From the NCBI RefSeq assembly GCF_003002915.1, contig NZ_PVTG01000017.1, positions 62,001-126,000 of the forward strand: a DNA stretch of 64,000 nucleotides, in the 5' to 3' direction. Below, one piece after another: positions 11,680 to 20,560 of the stretch (within the stretch, counting starts at the first letter, position 1; each line of letters opens with the position of its first letter). The notes below the pieces were generated by a model, which saw only the letters and a program-made list of their open reading frames with translations, had not been told where the DNA came from and ran no database searches. The position numbers were made by a program, and so were the translations under genes. This DNA comes from Geodermatophilus tzadiensis. Lineage in GTDB: Bacteria; Actinomycetota; Actinomycetes; Mycobacteriales; Geodermatophilaceae.

Positions 11680-12768
11680 TCAGCTGTAGCGGTCGAGGAT
11701 CGAGGTCTCGGCCAGCCGGGACAGGCCCTCGCGGATGCCGCGGGCGCGGGCCTCACCGACGCCCTCGACGGCCAGCAGGTCCTCGATGGTGGCCGCCAGC
11801 AGCTTCTGCAGGCCGCCGAAGTGGTCGACCAGCCGGTCGATGATCCCGGACGGCAGCCGGGGCACGCGCGCCAGCAGCCGGTAGCCGCGGGGGCTGACGG
11901 GGGAGTCGAGGGCCTCGGCCGAGGTGGGCAGTCCGTAGCAGCGGGACACGGCCGAGAGGTCCAGCAGCTCGGTGGCCGACAGCGCCCGCAGGTCGGTGAG
12001 GACCTGCTCGATGCTGCGCGGCCGCCGCCCGCCCCCGCCGGGCAGGTAGTCGCGGACCAGCAGTGCGCGGTCCTCCTCGACCCCGGCGAGCATCTCGTCG
12101 AGCTGCAGGGCCAGCAGCCGGCCGTCGGTGCCGAGCTCGACGACGAAACCCTCGATCTCGTCGGCGATCCGGCGCACCATCTCCAGCCGCTGGCTGACGC
12201 TCATCGCGTCGCGGATGGTGACCAGGTCCTCGATCTCCAGCGCCGACAGGGTGCTCGCCACCTCGTCGAGGCGCAGCTTGTAGCGCTCCAGCGCGGCCAG
12301 CGCCTGGTTGGCGCGCGCGAGGATCGTCGTCGGGTGCTCGAGGGTGTAGCGCCGGCCGGCGACGTAGACGCTGATGATGTGCATCGACTGGCTGACCGAG
12401 ATGACCGGGAAGCCGGTCTGCACGGCCACCCGCTCGGCGGTGCGGTGCCGGGTGCCCGACTCCTCGGTGGGCACCGTCGGGTCGGGCATGAGGTGCACGC
12501 CGGCGCGCACGATGCGCAGCCCGTCGGAGGACAGGATGACCGCGCCGTCCATCTTGGCCAGCTCGCGCAGCCGGGTGGCCGACAGCGCCACGTCGAGGGC
12601 GAACCCGCCGGTGCAGATGGACTCCACGACCCGGTCGTAGCCCAGCGCGATCAGCGCTCCGGTGCGCCCGGCCAGGATGCGCTCCAGCCCGTCGCGCAGC
12701 GCCGTCCCGGGGGCGATGCGGCCGAGGAGCTCCCGGAGGGCGACCTCGGAGTCCACAGCGGGCGGCAC
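11680..12768 (-). CDS. disA: DNA integrity scanning diadenylate cyclase DisA
   Basis: DisA makes c-di-AMP from two ATP and moves along DNA checking for damage. The DAC domain carries the DGA motif (MDGAVILS) and the [10 protein letters not shown] block that binds ATP. A linker follows, then C-terminal helix-hairpin-helix DNA-binding repeats ([12 protein letters not shown] near the end). I choose GTG 12768 because AGGAG at 12774-12778 lies 5 nt upstream, giving 362 residues, close to the mycobacterial protein. An in-frame GTG at 12816 would add 16 residues and overlap a -10 box. radA lies just upstream on the same strand, and RadA is known to bind and restrain DisA in other bacteria. Confidence 0.93.
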   Translation of the reverse strand: MPPAVDSEVALRELLGRIAPGTALRDGLERILAGRTGALIALGYDRVVESICTGGFALDVALSATRLRELAKMDGAVILSSDGLRIVRAGVHLMPDPTVPTEESGTRHRTAERVAVQTGFPVISVSQSMHIISVYVAGRRYTLEHPTTILARANQALAALERYKLRLDEVASTLSALEIEDLVTIRDAMSVSQRLEMVRRIADEIEGFVVELGTDGRLLALQLDEMLAGVEEDRALLVRDYLPGGGGRRPRSIEQVLTDLRALSATELLDLSAVSRCYGLPTSAEALDSPVSPRGYRLLARVPRLPSGIIDRLVDHFGGLQKLLAATIEDLLAVEGVGEARARGIREGLSRLAETSILDRYS

Positions 12769-12802
12769 GGGCGCTCCTGACGTCGACGTGGTACGGCGGC
12801 TG

Positions 12803-12808
12803 AGTCTA
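12803..12808 (-). promoter_or_regulatory. -10 box (TAGACT) for disA
   Basis: Read on the minus strand, TAGACT lies about 35 nt before the preferred disA GTG. It would give a leader of roughly 28 nt that includes the AGGAG site. disA may thus have its own promoter in addition to read-through from radA. Confidence 0.45.
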
Positions 12809-12858
12809 CGTGGCACGCCGGTCGGCCGGTCGCGAGCGGGGTGCGGGGGCCGGCCGGC

Positions 12859-14232
12859 TCACCCCGGGAACAGCGAGGACAGCGCCGCGCCGAGGTCGGG
12901 GACCTCCATCAGCCGGATGCCCTTGGGCGCGGGGCCGGCGTCGGGCGGCACCAGGGCCAGGCGGTAGCCCTGCCGGGCGGCCTCGGCCAGCCGCCGGCCG
13001 GTGCCGCCGACCCGGCGGATCTCGCCGGACAGCCCGACCTCGCCCAGCGCGATCATGCCCTCGGGCAGGGGGGTGTCCCGGGACGCCGACGCGATGGCCA
13101 GCGCCAGCGCCAGGTCGGCCGCGGGCTCGGCGATCTTCACCCCGCCCACGGAGGCGGCGAACACGTCGGCGTCGGCCAGCCGCACCCCGCCGCGCCGCTC
13201 GACCACGGCGTTGACCATGGCCACGCGCTGGGAGTCCAGCCCGCTGACCGCCCGCCGCGGGGACCCGCCGCCGGCGCTGGTGGCCACGAGCGCCTGGACC
13301 TCGGCCAGCAGCGGCCGGCTGCCCTCCATCGTCACGGTGACGCAGCTGCCCGGCACCGCGGCGGTGCGCCGGGAGACGAACAGGTGCGAGGGGTCGGGGA
13401 CGCCGACCACGCCGGCGTCGCCGATCTCGAAGCAGCCGATCTCGTCGGCGGGGCCGAACCGGTTCTTGGTGGCCCGCACCAGGCGCAGCGTCGAGTGCCG
13501 CTCGCCGTCGAAGGAGACGACGACGTCGACGAGGTGCTCCAGCGACCGCGGGCCGGCGATCGCCCCGTCCTTGGTGACGTGACCGACCAGGATGGTGGTC
13601 ATCCCGCGCGACTTGGCGACGGCGGTGAGCGCGGTGGCCACCGCCCGCACCTGGGTGGCGCCGCCGTCGGTGCCGTCGACGGCGGGGGAGCGGACGGTCT
13701 GCACGCTGTCGAGGACCAGCAGCGACGGGGCCACCTGCTCGACGTGGGCCAGCACCGCCGACAACTCGGTCTCCGCGGCGAGGTAGAGCCGGTCGTGCAG
13801 GGCGCCGATCCGCTCGGCGCGCAGCCGGACCTGGGCCGCGGACTCCTCCCCGGAGACCACCAGGGTCGGCCCGTTGCCCGCCGCGACCCGGTGGGCGACC
13901 TCGAGCAGCAGCGTGGACTTGCCCACCCCGGGCTCGCCGGCGACCAGGACCACCGCGCCGGGCACCAGCCCGCCGCCGAGCACCCGGTCGAACTCGGGGA
14001 TGCCGGTGGGGACGGCCCGCGCGCCGGTCAGCTCGACCTGGCCGATCGGCCGGGCGGGAGCGGTGACCGGGCCGGCCGCGACCGAGCGGAGCGCGGCGGC
14101 GGGCGGGCCGGCCTCCTGCAGGGTGCCCCAGGCCTGGCACTCGGGGCAGCGGCCGACCCACTTCGCCGAGGCGTAGCCGCACTCGGTGCAGCGGTGGGCG
14201 GGACGAGCGGCCTTCACTCCGGACGGGGGCAT
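12859..14232 (-). CDS. radA: DNA repair protein RadA/Sms
   Basis: RadA is a RecA-like, DnaB-type helicase that aids branch migration in recombination. The 457-residue protein has a four-Cys zinc finger at 15-32 (C-x2-C, C-x2-C), Walker A GEPGVGKS at 99-106, the RadA signature KNRFG, and a C-terminal Lon-like domain. Its ATG at 14232 follows a TACCGT -10 box by 6 nt without a ribosome binding site, so the message is probably leaderless. It is divergent from nothing nearby; lpqE is on the same strand upstream. radA-disA adjacency is conserved in actinobacteria. Confidence 0.95.
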   Translation of the reverse strand: MPPSGVKAARPAHRCTECGYASAKWVGRCPECQAWGTLQEAGPPAAALRSVAAGPVTAPARPIGQVELTGARAVPTGIPEFDRVLGGGLVPGAVVLVAGEPGVGKSTLLLEVAHRVAAGNGPTLVVSGEESAAQVRLRAERIGALHDRLYLAAETELSAVLAHVEQVAPSLLVLDSVQTVRSPAVDGTDGGATQVRAVATALTAVAKSRGMTTILVGHVTKDGAIAGPRSLEHLVDVVVSFDGERHSTLRLVRATKNRFGPADEIGCFEIGDAGVVGVPDPSHLFVSRRTAAVPGSCVTVTMEGSRPLLAEVQALVATSAGGGSPRRAVSGLDSQRVAMVNAVVERRGGVRLADADVFAASVGGVKIAEPAADLALALAIASASRDTPLPEGMIALGEVGLSGEIRRVGGTGRRLAEAARQGYRLALVPPDAGPAPKGIRLMEVPDLGAALSSLFPG

Positions 14233-14238
14233 GCCGCC

Positions 14239-14244
14239 ACGGTA
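14239..14244 (-). promoter_or_regulatory. -10 box (TACCGT) for leaderless radA
   Basis: On the minus strand TACCGT is separated from the radA ATG by GGCGGC (6 nt). No Shine-Dalgarno is present. Confidence 0.5.
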
Positions 14245-14289
14245 GGTGCGGCTACCGACACTCCGGGGGAGGACGCAGGGGAGCTCGCG

Positions 14290-14982
14290 TCACTCCGCCT
14301 CGGTGTTGGGCTCGTCCGACTCCTCCTCGGTGTCGAAGTGGAACGGCTCGCCGCGCTCGACCTCCTCCTCGGGCGAGGAGACGACCGCCTGCACGGTGAT
14401 GTCGCCGGCCTGCTCGAAGGTGAACGTCAGCGTCAGGTTCTGCCCGGCCGTGAGCGGCTCGGCGAGGTCCTGCAGGGTGATCGTCGCGCCGTCCTCGCGC
14501 CCGATGTACAGCGCGGTGTCAGCCGGGATGTCCAGCGCCAGTTCCGAGGACGCCGTCGGGGAGGCGCTGGTGGGCGTGGCCGCGGTCGGCGGCGCGGCCG
14601 GGGTGGCGCCGGTCGTGCCGGGCGTCGGCGTGGCCGTGGGCTGGTTGCCCGCCGGGGAGGACGGCGAGGGCGTGGGGCCGGTGGCGGCCACCTGCAGGCC
14701 GCTGAAGCCCTCGCCCTCGATGCCGGTGAGGGTGTCGTCGGCGTTCGAGGCGTTGACGATCGTGACGATCAGCTCGGCGTCGTCCCCCTCCTCGTACTGC
14801 CCCTCCTCGGGGTAGGCGAGCAGCACCTGGCGCAGCAGGACGTCCTCGACCTGCGCCTGGGGGCCGACCTTGTCGCGGTCCTGCGTGCCGGTCTGGGACA
14901 CCTGCCCGGCGCTGCAGGCACCGAGGGCGACCGGGGCGATCACGAGGGCACCCATCACGGCGGCGCTCTTCGCGCGGTTCAC
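14290..14982 (-). CDS. lpqE: Lipoprotein of the LpqE type (PCuAC-like domain)
   Basis: A secreted, lipid-anchored protein of 230 residues. A short charged start and a hydrophobic stretch are followed by the lipobox LGAC, with the lipidated Cys at about residue 24. The mature part has two beta-rich halves (AELIVTIVNAS, and GQNLTLTFTFEQAGDI later) separated by a Pro/Thr/Ala-rich insert. This is similar to the copper-chaperone-like domain of mycobacterial LpqE, which also lies next to radA. The Met/His copper ligands of true PCuAC proteins are not evident, so metal binding is uncertain. GTG 14982 follows GGAGG at 14992-14996. Confidence 0.8.
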   Translation of the reverse strand: MNRAKSAAVMGALVIAPVALGACSAGQVSQTGTQDRDKVGPQAQVEDVLLRQVLLAYPEEGQYEEGDDAELIVTIVNASNADDTLTGIEGEGFSGLQVAATGPTPSPSSPAGNQPTATPTPGTTGATPAAPPTAATPTSASPTASSELALDIPADTALYIGREDGATITLQDLAEPLTAGQNLTLTFTFEQAGDITVQAVVSSPEEEVERGEPFHFDTEEESDEPNTEAE

Positions 14983-15090
14983 AGCGGTCGACCTCCAGCG
15001 GGAACACGTGCCGGCCACCGTGCGGATCGGTGGCCCAAGTCGCGCCGAGCCTAACGGTCGACCCACCATGTCCGCCGGGAGGTGAGGCAG

Positions 15091-16659
15091 TTGGAGCGAC
15101 CGCGGACCGGCGGTCCCGGCGCCGAGGAGCGCGACCCGGCGCTGGCCGACTTCCCCGAGCGGTCGCCGGGCACCCGCCGCTGGCTGTTCGCCGACCAACT
15201 CGGCCCGCACTTCCTCGACTCCCCCGACCAGCCGGTGCTGCTCGTCGAGTCGAAGGCCGTGTTCGCCCGCCGCCGCTTCCACCGGCAGAAGGCCCACCTG
15301 GTGCTCTCGGCGCTGCGCCACCGGGCCGCCGAGCTCGGCGAGCAGGCGCACCTGCACCGGGTCACCACCTACGCCGAGGCCCTCGACCGCTACGACGAGC
15401 CGCTGAGCGTCTGCGCGCCGACCACCTGGAGCAGCCGCGACTACGTCCTGCGCCGCCGCGACCTGCAGGTGCTCGCCGCGCGCGGGTTCGTCAGCAGCCA
15501 GGGCGACTTCGCCCGCTGGGCCGAGGGTCGCGGGGGCCGCCGGCTGCTGATGGAGGACTTCTACCGCGACGCCCGCCGCCGGCTCGGCGTGCTCATGGAC
15601 GGCGCCGAGCCGCTGGGCGGGCGGTGGAACTACGACCAGGAGAACCGCGAGCCCGCGCCGCGCGACGGCCGCTCGCCGGCGCCCGAGCCGTGGTGGCCGG
15701 CCGAGGACGAGATCGACGAGCAGGTGCGCGCCGACCTCGACCGCTGGGAGGCCGACGGCGAGGTCTCCTTCGTCGGCGACGACGGCCCGCGGCTGTTCCC
15801 GGTCACCCGTGAGGAGGCGCTCACCCGGCTGCACGACTTCCTCACCCAGCGGCTGGGCGCCTTCGGCCCGCACGAGGACGCGATGCTCGCCGGTGAGCGC
15901 TGGCTGGCCCACTCGCTGCTGTCGCCGGCGATGAACCTCGGCCTGCTCGACCCGCTGGAGGTGGTGCACGCCGCCGAGGACGTCGCCCGGGCCCGCGCCG
16001 CCGACGGCGACCCGCTGCCGCTGAACTCGGTCGAGGGCTTCGTCCGGCAGGTCATGGGCTGGCGCGACTACATCTGGCACACCTACTGGCACTTCGGCCG
16101 GCACTACCGGCACGCCAACGTCCTCCGCGCGACCGAGCCGGTGCCCGCCTGGATGGCCGACCTCGACGACACCGCCGTCGACGCCGCCTGCCTGTCCGGC
16201 GTGCTCGGCGACCTGCGCCGCGACGGGTGGGTGCACCACATCCCGCGGCTGATGGTGCTCGGCAACTACGCGCTGCAGCGCGGCATCGACCCCCTGGCGA
16301 TGACCGACTGGTTCCACCGCACCTTCGTCGACGGCTACGACTGGGTGATGGTCGCCAACGTCGTCGGCATGAGCCAGCACGGCGACGGCGGCGCGCTGGC
16401 CACCAAGCCCTACGCCGCCGGCGGCGCCTACATCGACCGGATGAGCGACTACTGCCGCGGCTGCCCCTACGACCCGCGGCAGCGCCTGGGCGAGGACGCC
16501 TGCCCCTACACCGCCGGCTACTGGGCCTTCCTCGAGCGCAACCGCGAGCGGCTGGCCGGTAACCAGCGGATGCGGCGCCCCCTGCAGGGCCTCGACCGGC
16601 TCAAGGACCTCCCGCTGGTCGTCGAGCAGGAGGCCGCCCGCGGCACCAGCCCGCCCTGA
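15091..16659 (+). CDS. FeS-type photolyase/cryptochrome-related protein (PhrB-like)
   Basis: This protein belongs to the deoxyribodipyrimidine photolyase-related family (FeS-BCP, exemplified by Agrobacterium PhrB), which repairs (6-4) photoproducts or senses light with FAD and a [4Fe-4S] cluster. The N-terminal antenna-type domain begins with RWLFADQLGPHF. The C-terminal catalytic half has GWRDYIWHTYW and four candidate cluster Cys: one in AACLSG (about residue 366), two in YCRGCPYD (about 453) and one in DACPY (about 469). A complete GGAGGTGA ribosome site (15078-15085) lies 5 nt before TTG 15091, so I prefer that start (522 residues). GTG 15082 is inside the site and is the alternative. UV repair fits a desiccation- and radiation-tolerant lineage. 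Confidence 0.88.
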   Translation: MERPRTGGPGAEERDPALADFPERSPGTRRWLFADQLGPHFLDSPDQPVLLVESKAVFARRRFHRQKAHLVLSALRHRAAELGEQAHLHRVTTYAEALDRYDEPLSVCAPTTWSSRDYVLRRRDLQVLAARGFVSSQGDFARWAEGRGGRRLLMEDFYRDARRRLGVLMDGAEPLGGRWNYDQENREPAPRDGRSPAPEPWWPAEDEIDEQVRADLDRWEADGEVSFVGDDGPRLFPVTREEALTRLHDFLTQRLGAFGPHEDAMLAGERWLAHSLLSPAMNLGLLDPLEVVHAAEDVARARAADGDPLPLNSVEGFVRQVMGWRDYIWHTYWHFGRHYRHANVLRATEPVPAWMADLDDTAVDAACLSGVLGDLRRDGWVHHIPRLMVLGNYALQRGIDPLAMTDWFHRTFVDGYDWVMVANVVGMSQHGDGGALATKPYAAGGAYIDRMSDYCRGCPYDPRQRLGEDACPYTAGYWAFLERNRERLAGNQRMRRPLQGLDRLKDLPLVVEQEAARGTSPP

Positions 16660-16747
16660 CCGCCTCCCCTGACCGGGGGACGGCGGTCCAGTTCCGGCCC
16701 GCACCTGCCGATGCCACCTCCGCACGGAGGAACGGCAGGAGGTGGCG

Positions 16748-17371
16748 ATGGCGACGGGGCCGGCGTTCGACGACGTCCTCGCGGCGGCCCAGGCGGGCGC
16801 CGCGTGGGCCTTCGAGGTGCTCTACCGGGACCTCTCCCCGGCGGTGACCGGCTACCTGCGGCTGCACGGCGCCGCGGACGCCGACGACCTGGCCAGCGAG
16901 ACGTTCCTCGCGGTCTTCCGCGGTCTCGGCGGCTTCTCCGGCGACGAGGCCGCGCTGCGCTCGTGGGCGTTCACCATCGCCCACCGGCGGCTGGTCGACG
17001 AGTGGCGCCGGCGCAGCCGCCGTCCGCAGCTGGTCGACGACGCCGGCGACGCGCCGCCCGAGACGCCCGGCGGGGACGTGGAGGACGACGTCCTGGTCCG
17101 GCTGGGCACCGAGGCGGTGCACCGGATGTGCGCCGACCTGCCCGCGGACCAGCGCTCGGTGCTGCTGCTGCGGGTGCTCGCCGACCTCACCGTCGAGCAG
17201 GTCGCGGACGTGATGGGCCGCTCGGCCGGCTCGGTCAAGGCGCTGCAGCGACGCGGGCTGCGGACGCTGCGCGCCCGCCTCGAACCGGCCGGGACCCCCC
17301 GGACGGGTGAGACGGCCGTGGCGGCGCGCGCACCCTTCTCGGCCCGCCCGGCGATGACGGGAGCGAGATGA
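16748..17371 (+). CDS. ECF-family RNA polymerase sigma factor
   Basis: A 207-residue sigma-70-family protein with region 2 (DDLASETFLAVFRGL then RSWAFTIAHRRLVDEWRRR) and region 4 (LPADQRSVLLLRVLADLTVEQVADVMG then GSVKALQRRGLRTL). There is no region 1.1 or 3, as in ECF sigmas. ATG 16748 is 5 nt after GGAGG (16738-16742); the in-frame GTG 16742 lies inside that site. The stop overlaps the ATG of the next gene (ATGA), so the two are translated together. Its target promoters are not identifiable from the window. Confidence 0.92.
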   Translation: MATGPAFDDVLAAAQAGAAWAFEVLYRDLSPAVTGYLRLHGAADADDLASETFLAVFRGLGGFSGDEAALRSWAFTIAHRRLVDEWRRRSRRPQLVDDAGDAPPETPGGDVEDDVLVRLGTEAVHRMCADLPADQRSVLLLRVLADLTVEQVADVMGRSAGSVKALQRRGLRTLRARLEPAGTPRTGETAVAARAPFSARPAMTGAR

Positions 17372-18384
17372 CCACGCCAGCCGACGCCCGGACCGACGAG
17401 GACGCCTTCGCGGCCTGCCTCGCCGGGCGGCCCGTGCCCGCGGGCGCCGCGCACCTGACCGCGTTCACCGACGCGGTCCGGGCCGGTGCCACCGCCCCCG
17501 GGCGGCCCTCCGCGGCCCTGGCCGAGCTGCTGGCCACCGGTCTGCTCACCGACCAGTCGGACCCGTCCACGCGGACGACCGGGCAGCCCGCCCGGGCCTC
17601 ACGGAAGAGACCCCGCATGATCCTCAGCACCCTCACCGCCAAGCTCGCCGCCGCCGGCATCGCCGCCAAGTGCGCCGCCGCCACCGGAGCCGTCGCCCTC
17701 GCCGTCACCGGCGCGGTGACGACCGTCGCGGTCGTCGACCAGCCCCCCGCCGTCTCCCAGCCTGCCGAGGGCGGCAGCGGCGACACGGTGACCAGCACCC
17801 AGCCTGATGCCACCCCTGTGGCCCCAGACGCCGATGACGAGGTCTCGGACGCCGACGACGAGGTCCCCGCCGCCGATGACGAGGTCCCCGGCGGAGAGTC
17901 CGAAGAGGAGTCCGGCGACGACTCCGGGGCGCCCCTCGAGGTCGCGACCGAGCAGCCCGTCGTCACCGACCCGCCACTGTCCGAGTCGGGTCTGACCGAG
18001 CAGCAGTGGGTTGCCGGCCCGGCCCCGGACCAGTCGTTCGGCGCCTGGGTCAGCGAGGGTGCGCACATGGGCTGGGCCACCGGGGAGCGCGTCAGCCAGG
18101 CTGCCCACCTGCGCAACGCCGACCGGCAGACCGCCCGCGAGGCGGCCCGGGCGGCCACCCCGGCACCGGTCCCGGCCCCAGCCCCCGTCCTGGCCCCGGC
18201 GCAGGCTCCCCAGCAGCCCGCCGCGACGGCCCCGGTCGCCCCGGCGCAGGCGGCCCCGGCCCCCGCTCCGGCGCCCGCACCGGCCGCGACCCCCGGGAAC
18301 GCCGGCGGCAACGGCAACGGCAACGGTGGTGGCAACACCAACGGCGGTGGCAACGGGAACGGTGGCGGCAACGGCCGCAAGTGA
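17368..18384 (+). CDS. Membrane protein paired with ECF sigma (possible anti-sigma, unassigned)
   Basis: No family is recognised. The 338-residue protein has an N-terminal cytoplasmic part (1-83) without the HxxxCxxC zinc anti-sigma motif. One membrane segment follows (about 86-122, Ala-rich), then an acidic repeat with three DDEV units (about 153-172). A soluble stretch comes next, then Pro/Ala-rich sequence, and a Gly/Asn-rich tail with repeated GGGNGNG-type units. The C-terminal three-fifths would be outside the cell. Overlap with the sigma gene by ATGA suggests it controls that sigma or is its main output, but this is inferred from position only. Confidence 0.7.
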   Translation: MTTPADARTDEDAFAACLAGRPVPAGAAHLTAFTDAVRAGATAPGRPSAALAELLATGLLTDQSDPSTRTTGQPARASRKRPRMILSTLTAKLAAAGIAAKCAAATGAVALAVTGAVTTVAVVDQPPAVSQPAEGGSGDTVTSTQPDATPVAPDADDEVSDADDEVPAADDEVPGGESEEESGDDSGAPLEVATEQPVVTDPPLSESGLTEQQWVAGPAPDQSFGAWVSEGAHMGWATGERVSQAAHLRNADRQTAREAARAATPAPVPAPAPVLAPAQAPQQPAATAPVAPAQAAPAPAPAPAPAATPGNAGGNGNGNGGGNTNGGGNGNGGGNGRK

Positions 18385-18389
18385 GCCAG

Positions 18390-18423
18390 GGCGGGGCCGC
18401 GCTCAGGTGAGCGCGGCCCCGCC
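18390..18423. terminator. Bidirectional terminator, 34-nt palindrome
   Basis: A 16-bp perfect stem (18390-18405 with 18408-18423) surrounds GG, so the effective loop is 4-6 nt. The left arm includes the stop codon of the minus-strand UbiA gene (18403-18405), so both convergent genes end at this one hairpin. Confidence 0.75.
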
Positions 18424-19287
18424 GGCCACCAGCAGCACCACGTCGAGCACCGTGAGCAGCAGCACCGCCGGGAAGGCCGCCCGGCGGAAGCGGGCCGTCC
18501 CGGCCAGCGCCGCGACGACGACGGCCGGCACGGCCAGCGCCAGTCCTGCCCAGCCCCACCAGGCGGGCGGACCGGCCGGCCCCAGGACCAGCACCAGCGA
18601 CGCGGTCCCCAGCAGCAGCGCGCCCAGTGCCGCCGATGCCCGGGCACCCAGCCGGTGCGGCAGGCCGCGCACCCCGGTGGCGAGGTCGTCGGCGAGGTCG
18701 GGGGCGACGTTGGCCAGGTGCGCCGCGGCACCCAGCGCCGCCCCGGCCGCGGGCAGCCACCACGGCGCCACCGGCACCCCCGGCGCGGCGGCCACCACCC
18801 CGGCCGGCAGCGCGCCGAAGCCGGTCACGTAGGGCAGCGCGGAGACCGCGGTCCGCTTGAGCCCGGCGTTGTAGGCCCACCCGCTGGCCACCAGGACGAG
18901 CAGCAGCAGCCCGGGCACGAGGCCGAGCAGCAGCGACAGGACGACGGCCGCCGCGGCCGCCGCGAGGGCCGCCGTCCGCAGCACGGCGGGAGCCACGGCG
19001 CCCTGTACGACGGGCTTGTCCGCCCGGGCGACGGCCCGGTCGCGATCGGCGTCGAGCCAGTCGTTGCTCCAGCCGATGGAGGCCTGACCTGCGAGGACGG
19101 CCAGCCCCACCAGGGCCACCCGCCCGGCGGACAGTCCCGCGGCGACGGCGAGCAGGGTCGCCACGACCGTCACCGCGCCCGACGGCGGGGCATGCGTGGC
19201 GAGCACGAGGGCCCGCACGAGGGAGGCCCGCGAAGGGTGCGCACGCACACCGACCACGCCTCTGTCAACCCCTCCCGGAGACTTCAC
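18403..19287 (-). CDS. UbiA-family prenyltransferase
   Basis: An integral membrane enzyme that transfers a prenyl chain to an aromatic or other acceptor. The first Mg-diphosphate motif is SNDWLDADRD and the second is [11 protein letters not shown]. The 294 residues fold into about eight or nine membrane segments. The natural acceptor cannot be told from sequence: menaquinone-type MenA is usually in another operon, so a lipid or glycan precursor is also possible. GTG 19287 has AGAGG 4 nt upstream on the minus strand; a later GTG (about codon 14) is an alternative. It is divergent from carD. Confidence 0.85.
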   Translation of the reverse strand: MKSPGGVDRGVVGVRAHPSRASLVRALVLATHAPPSGAVTVVATLLAVAAGLSAGRVALVGLAVLAGQASIGWSNDWLDADRDRAVARADKPVVQGAVAPAVLRTAALAAAAAAVVLSLLLGLVPGLLLLVLVASGWAYNAGLKRTAVSALPYVTGFGALPAGVVAAAPGVPVAPWWLPAAGAALGAAAHLANVAPDLADDLATGVRGLPHRLGARASAALGALLLGTASLVLVLGPAGPPAWWGWAGLALAVPAVVVAALAGTARFRRAAFPAVLLLTVLDVVLLVAGGAALT

Positions 19288-19346
19288 CAGGCCTCTGACC
19301 TGCGCATATGAGCAGACGGATCTGTCCGGCCGTCAGTGTGCCGTGC

Positions 19347-19352
19347 TAACCT
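19347..19352 (+). promoter_or_regulatory. Extended -10 box (TGC TAACCT) for carD
   Basis: TAACCT with an upstream TG dinucleotide lies 27 nt before the carD ATG. AAAGGGG at about 19363-19369 serves as ribosome binding site in the short leader. No good -35 is visible. Confidence 0.45.
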
Positions 19353-19379
19353 GGGGTCAGCGAAAGGGGTCACAATCAC

Positions 19380-19862
19380 ATGGGCTTCACTGTCGGCGAG
19401 ACCGTCGTCTACCCGCACCACGGTGCCGCTCTGATCGAGGCGATCGAGACGCGGGTCATCAAGGGTGAAGAGAGGGCCTACCTCGTGCTGAAGGTCGCCC
19501 AGGGCGACCTGACCGTGCGCGTGCCGGCCGACAACGCAGAGATCGTCGGCGTCCGCGACGTCGTCGGGCAGGACGGGCTGAACCGGGTGTTCGAGGTCTT
19601 GCGGGCCCCGCACACCGAGGAGCCGACCAACTGGTCGCGCCGCTACAAGGCCAACCTCGAGAAGCTGGCCTCCGGTGACGTGAACAAGGTGGCCGAGGTC
19701 GTCCGCGACCTGTGGCGCCGCGACAAGGACCGTGGCCTCTCCGCCGGCGAGAAGCGGATGCTGTCCAAGGCCCGCCAGATCCTGGTCAGCGAGCTCGCGC
19801 TCGCCGAGGGCACCAACGAGGACAAGGCCGAGGTCCTGCTCGACGAGGTCCTCGCCAGCTGA
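19380..19862 (+). CDS. carD: CarD/CdnL-type RNA polymerase-binding regulator
   Basis: CarD binds the RNA polymerase beta subunit and stabilises open complexes, especially at rRNA promoters. The 160-residue protein opens with the Tudor-like RNAP-interacting domain ([15 protein letters not shown]). The C-terminal helical DNA-binding domain includes [17 protein letters not shown] and the conserved Trp in VRDLWRRD used to wedge the bubble. Length and order match the mycobacterial protein. It heads the carD-ispD-ispF-cysS-rlmB series, which is conserved in mycobacteria. Confidence 0.97.
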   Translation: MGFTVGETVVYPHHGAALIEAIETRVIKGEERAYLVLKVAQGDLTVRVPADNAEIVGVRDVVGQDGLNRVFEVLRAPHTEEPTNWSRRYKANLEKLASGDVNKVAEVVRDLWRRDKDRGLSAGEKRMLSKARQILVSELALAEGTNEDKAEVLLDEVLAS

Positions 19863-19897
19863 GCCTCTCGCACCCTCTGCTCCACCCGGCCACTCCC

Positions 19898-20560
19898 GTG
19901 TCCGCTGTCGGCGTCGTCGCAGCGGCCGGGAGTGGCTCGCGTCTGGGGGCCGACCGGCCGAAGGCGCTCGTCGAGCTGGCCGGCCGGCCGCTGGTCGCCT
20001 GGGCGGTCGAGACCCTGCTCGCCGGCGGGGTCGACGAGGTCGTGGTGACCGTCCCCGCCGCCGACCGGGCGGCCTTCGCCGCCGCGCTCCCCGGCCGCGT
20101 GCACCTCGTCGAGGGCGGCGCCACCCGCACCGCCTCGGTCCGCGCCGGCCTGGCCGCCGCCGGCCCGGGCGCCGACGTCGTCCTCGTGCACGACGCGGCC
20201 CGCCCGCTCACCCCGCCCGACGTCGTCGCCCGGGTGCTCGCCGCGCTGGCCGCCGGCGCCCCCGCCGTCGTCCCGGTGCTGCCCGTCGTCGACACCACCG
20301 TGGTCGTCGACGACGGCGGCCTGGTCGCCGACGCCGTCCCGCGGGCCCGGCTGCGCCGGGTGCAGACGCCGCAGGGCTTCGACCGCGCGGTCCTCGTCGC
20401 CGCCTACGCCGGCCTGCCCGAGGGCGCCGAGCTCACCGACGACGCGGCCGTGGTGCGCGCCGCCGGCGTCCCGGTGGCGACCGTCGACGGCGACGAGCGC
20501 GCCGCGAAGGTGACCGTGCCGCACGACCTGCACCTCGCCGGGCTGCAGGTGGCCCGGTGA
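19898..20560 (+). CDS. ispD: 2-C-methyl-D-erythritol 4-phosphate cytidylyltransferase
   Basis: IspD joins CTP and MEP in the non-mevalonate isoprenoid pathway. The CTP loop [10 protein letters not shown] is at the N-terminus, followed by RPKAL. Further family blocks are [10 protein letters not shown], and [14 protein letters not shown] in the second half. GTG 19898 gives 220 residues, near the usual 220-235. It lies 35 nt after carD with no clear Shine-Dalgarno. The stop overlaps ispF GTG (GTGA), so the two enzymes of one pathway are coupled. Confidence 0.95.
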   Translation: MSAVGVVAAAGSGSRLGADRPKALVELAGRPLVAWAVETLLAGGVDEVVVTVPAADRAAFAAALPGRVHLVEGGATRTASVRAGLAAAGPGADVVLVHDAARPLTPPDVVARVLAALAAGAPAVVPVLPVVDTTVVVDDGGLVADAVPRARLRRVQTPQGFDRAVLVAAYAGLPEGAELTDDAAVVRAAGVPVATVDGDERAAKVTVPHDLHLAGLQVAR

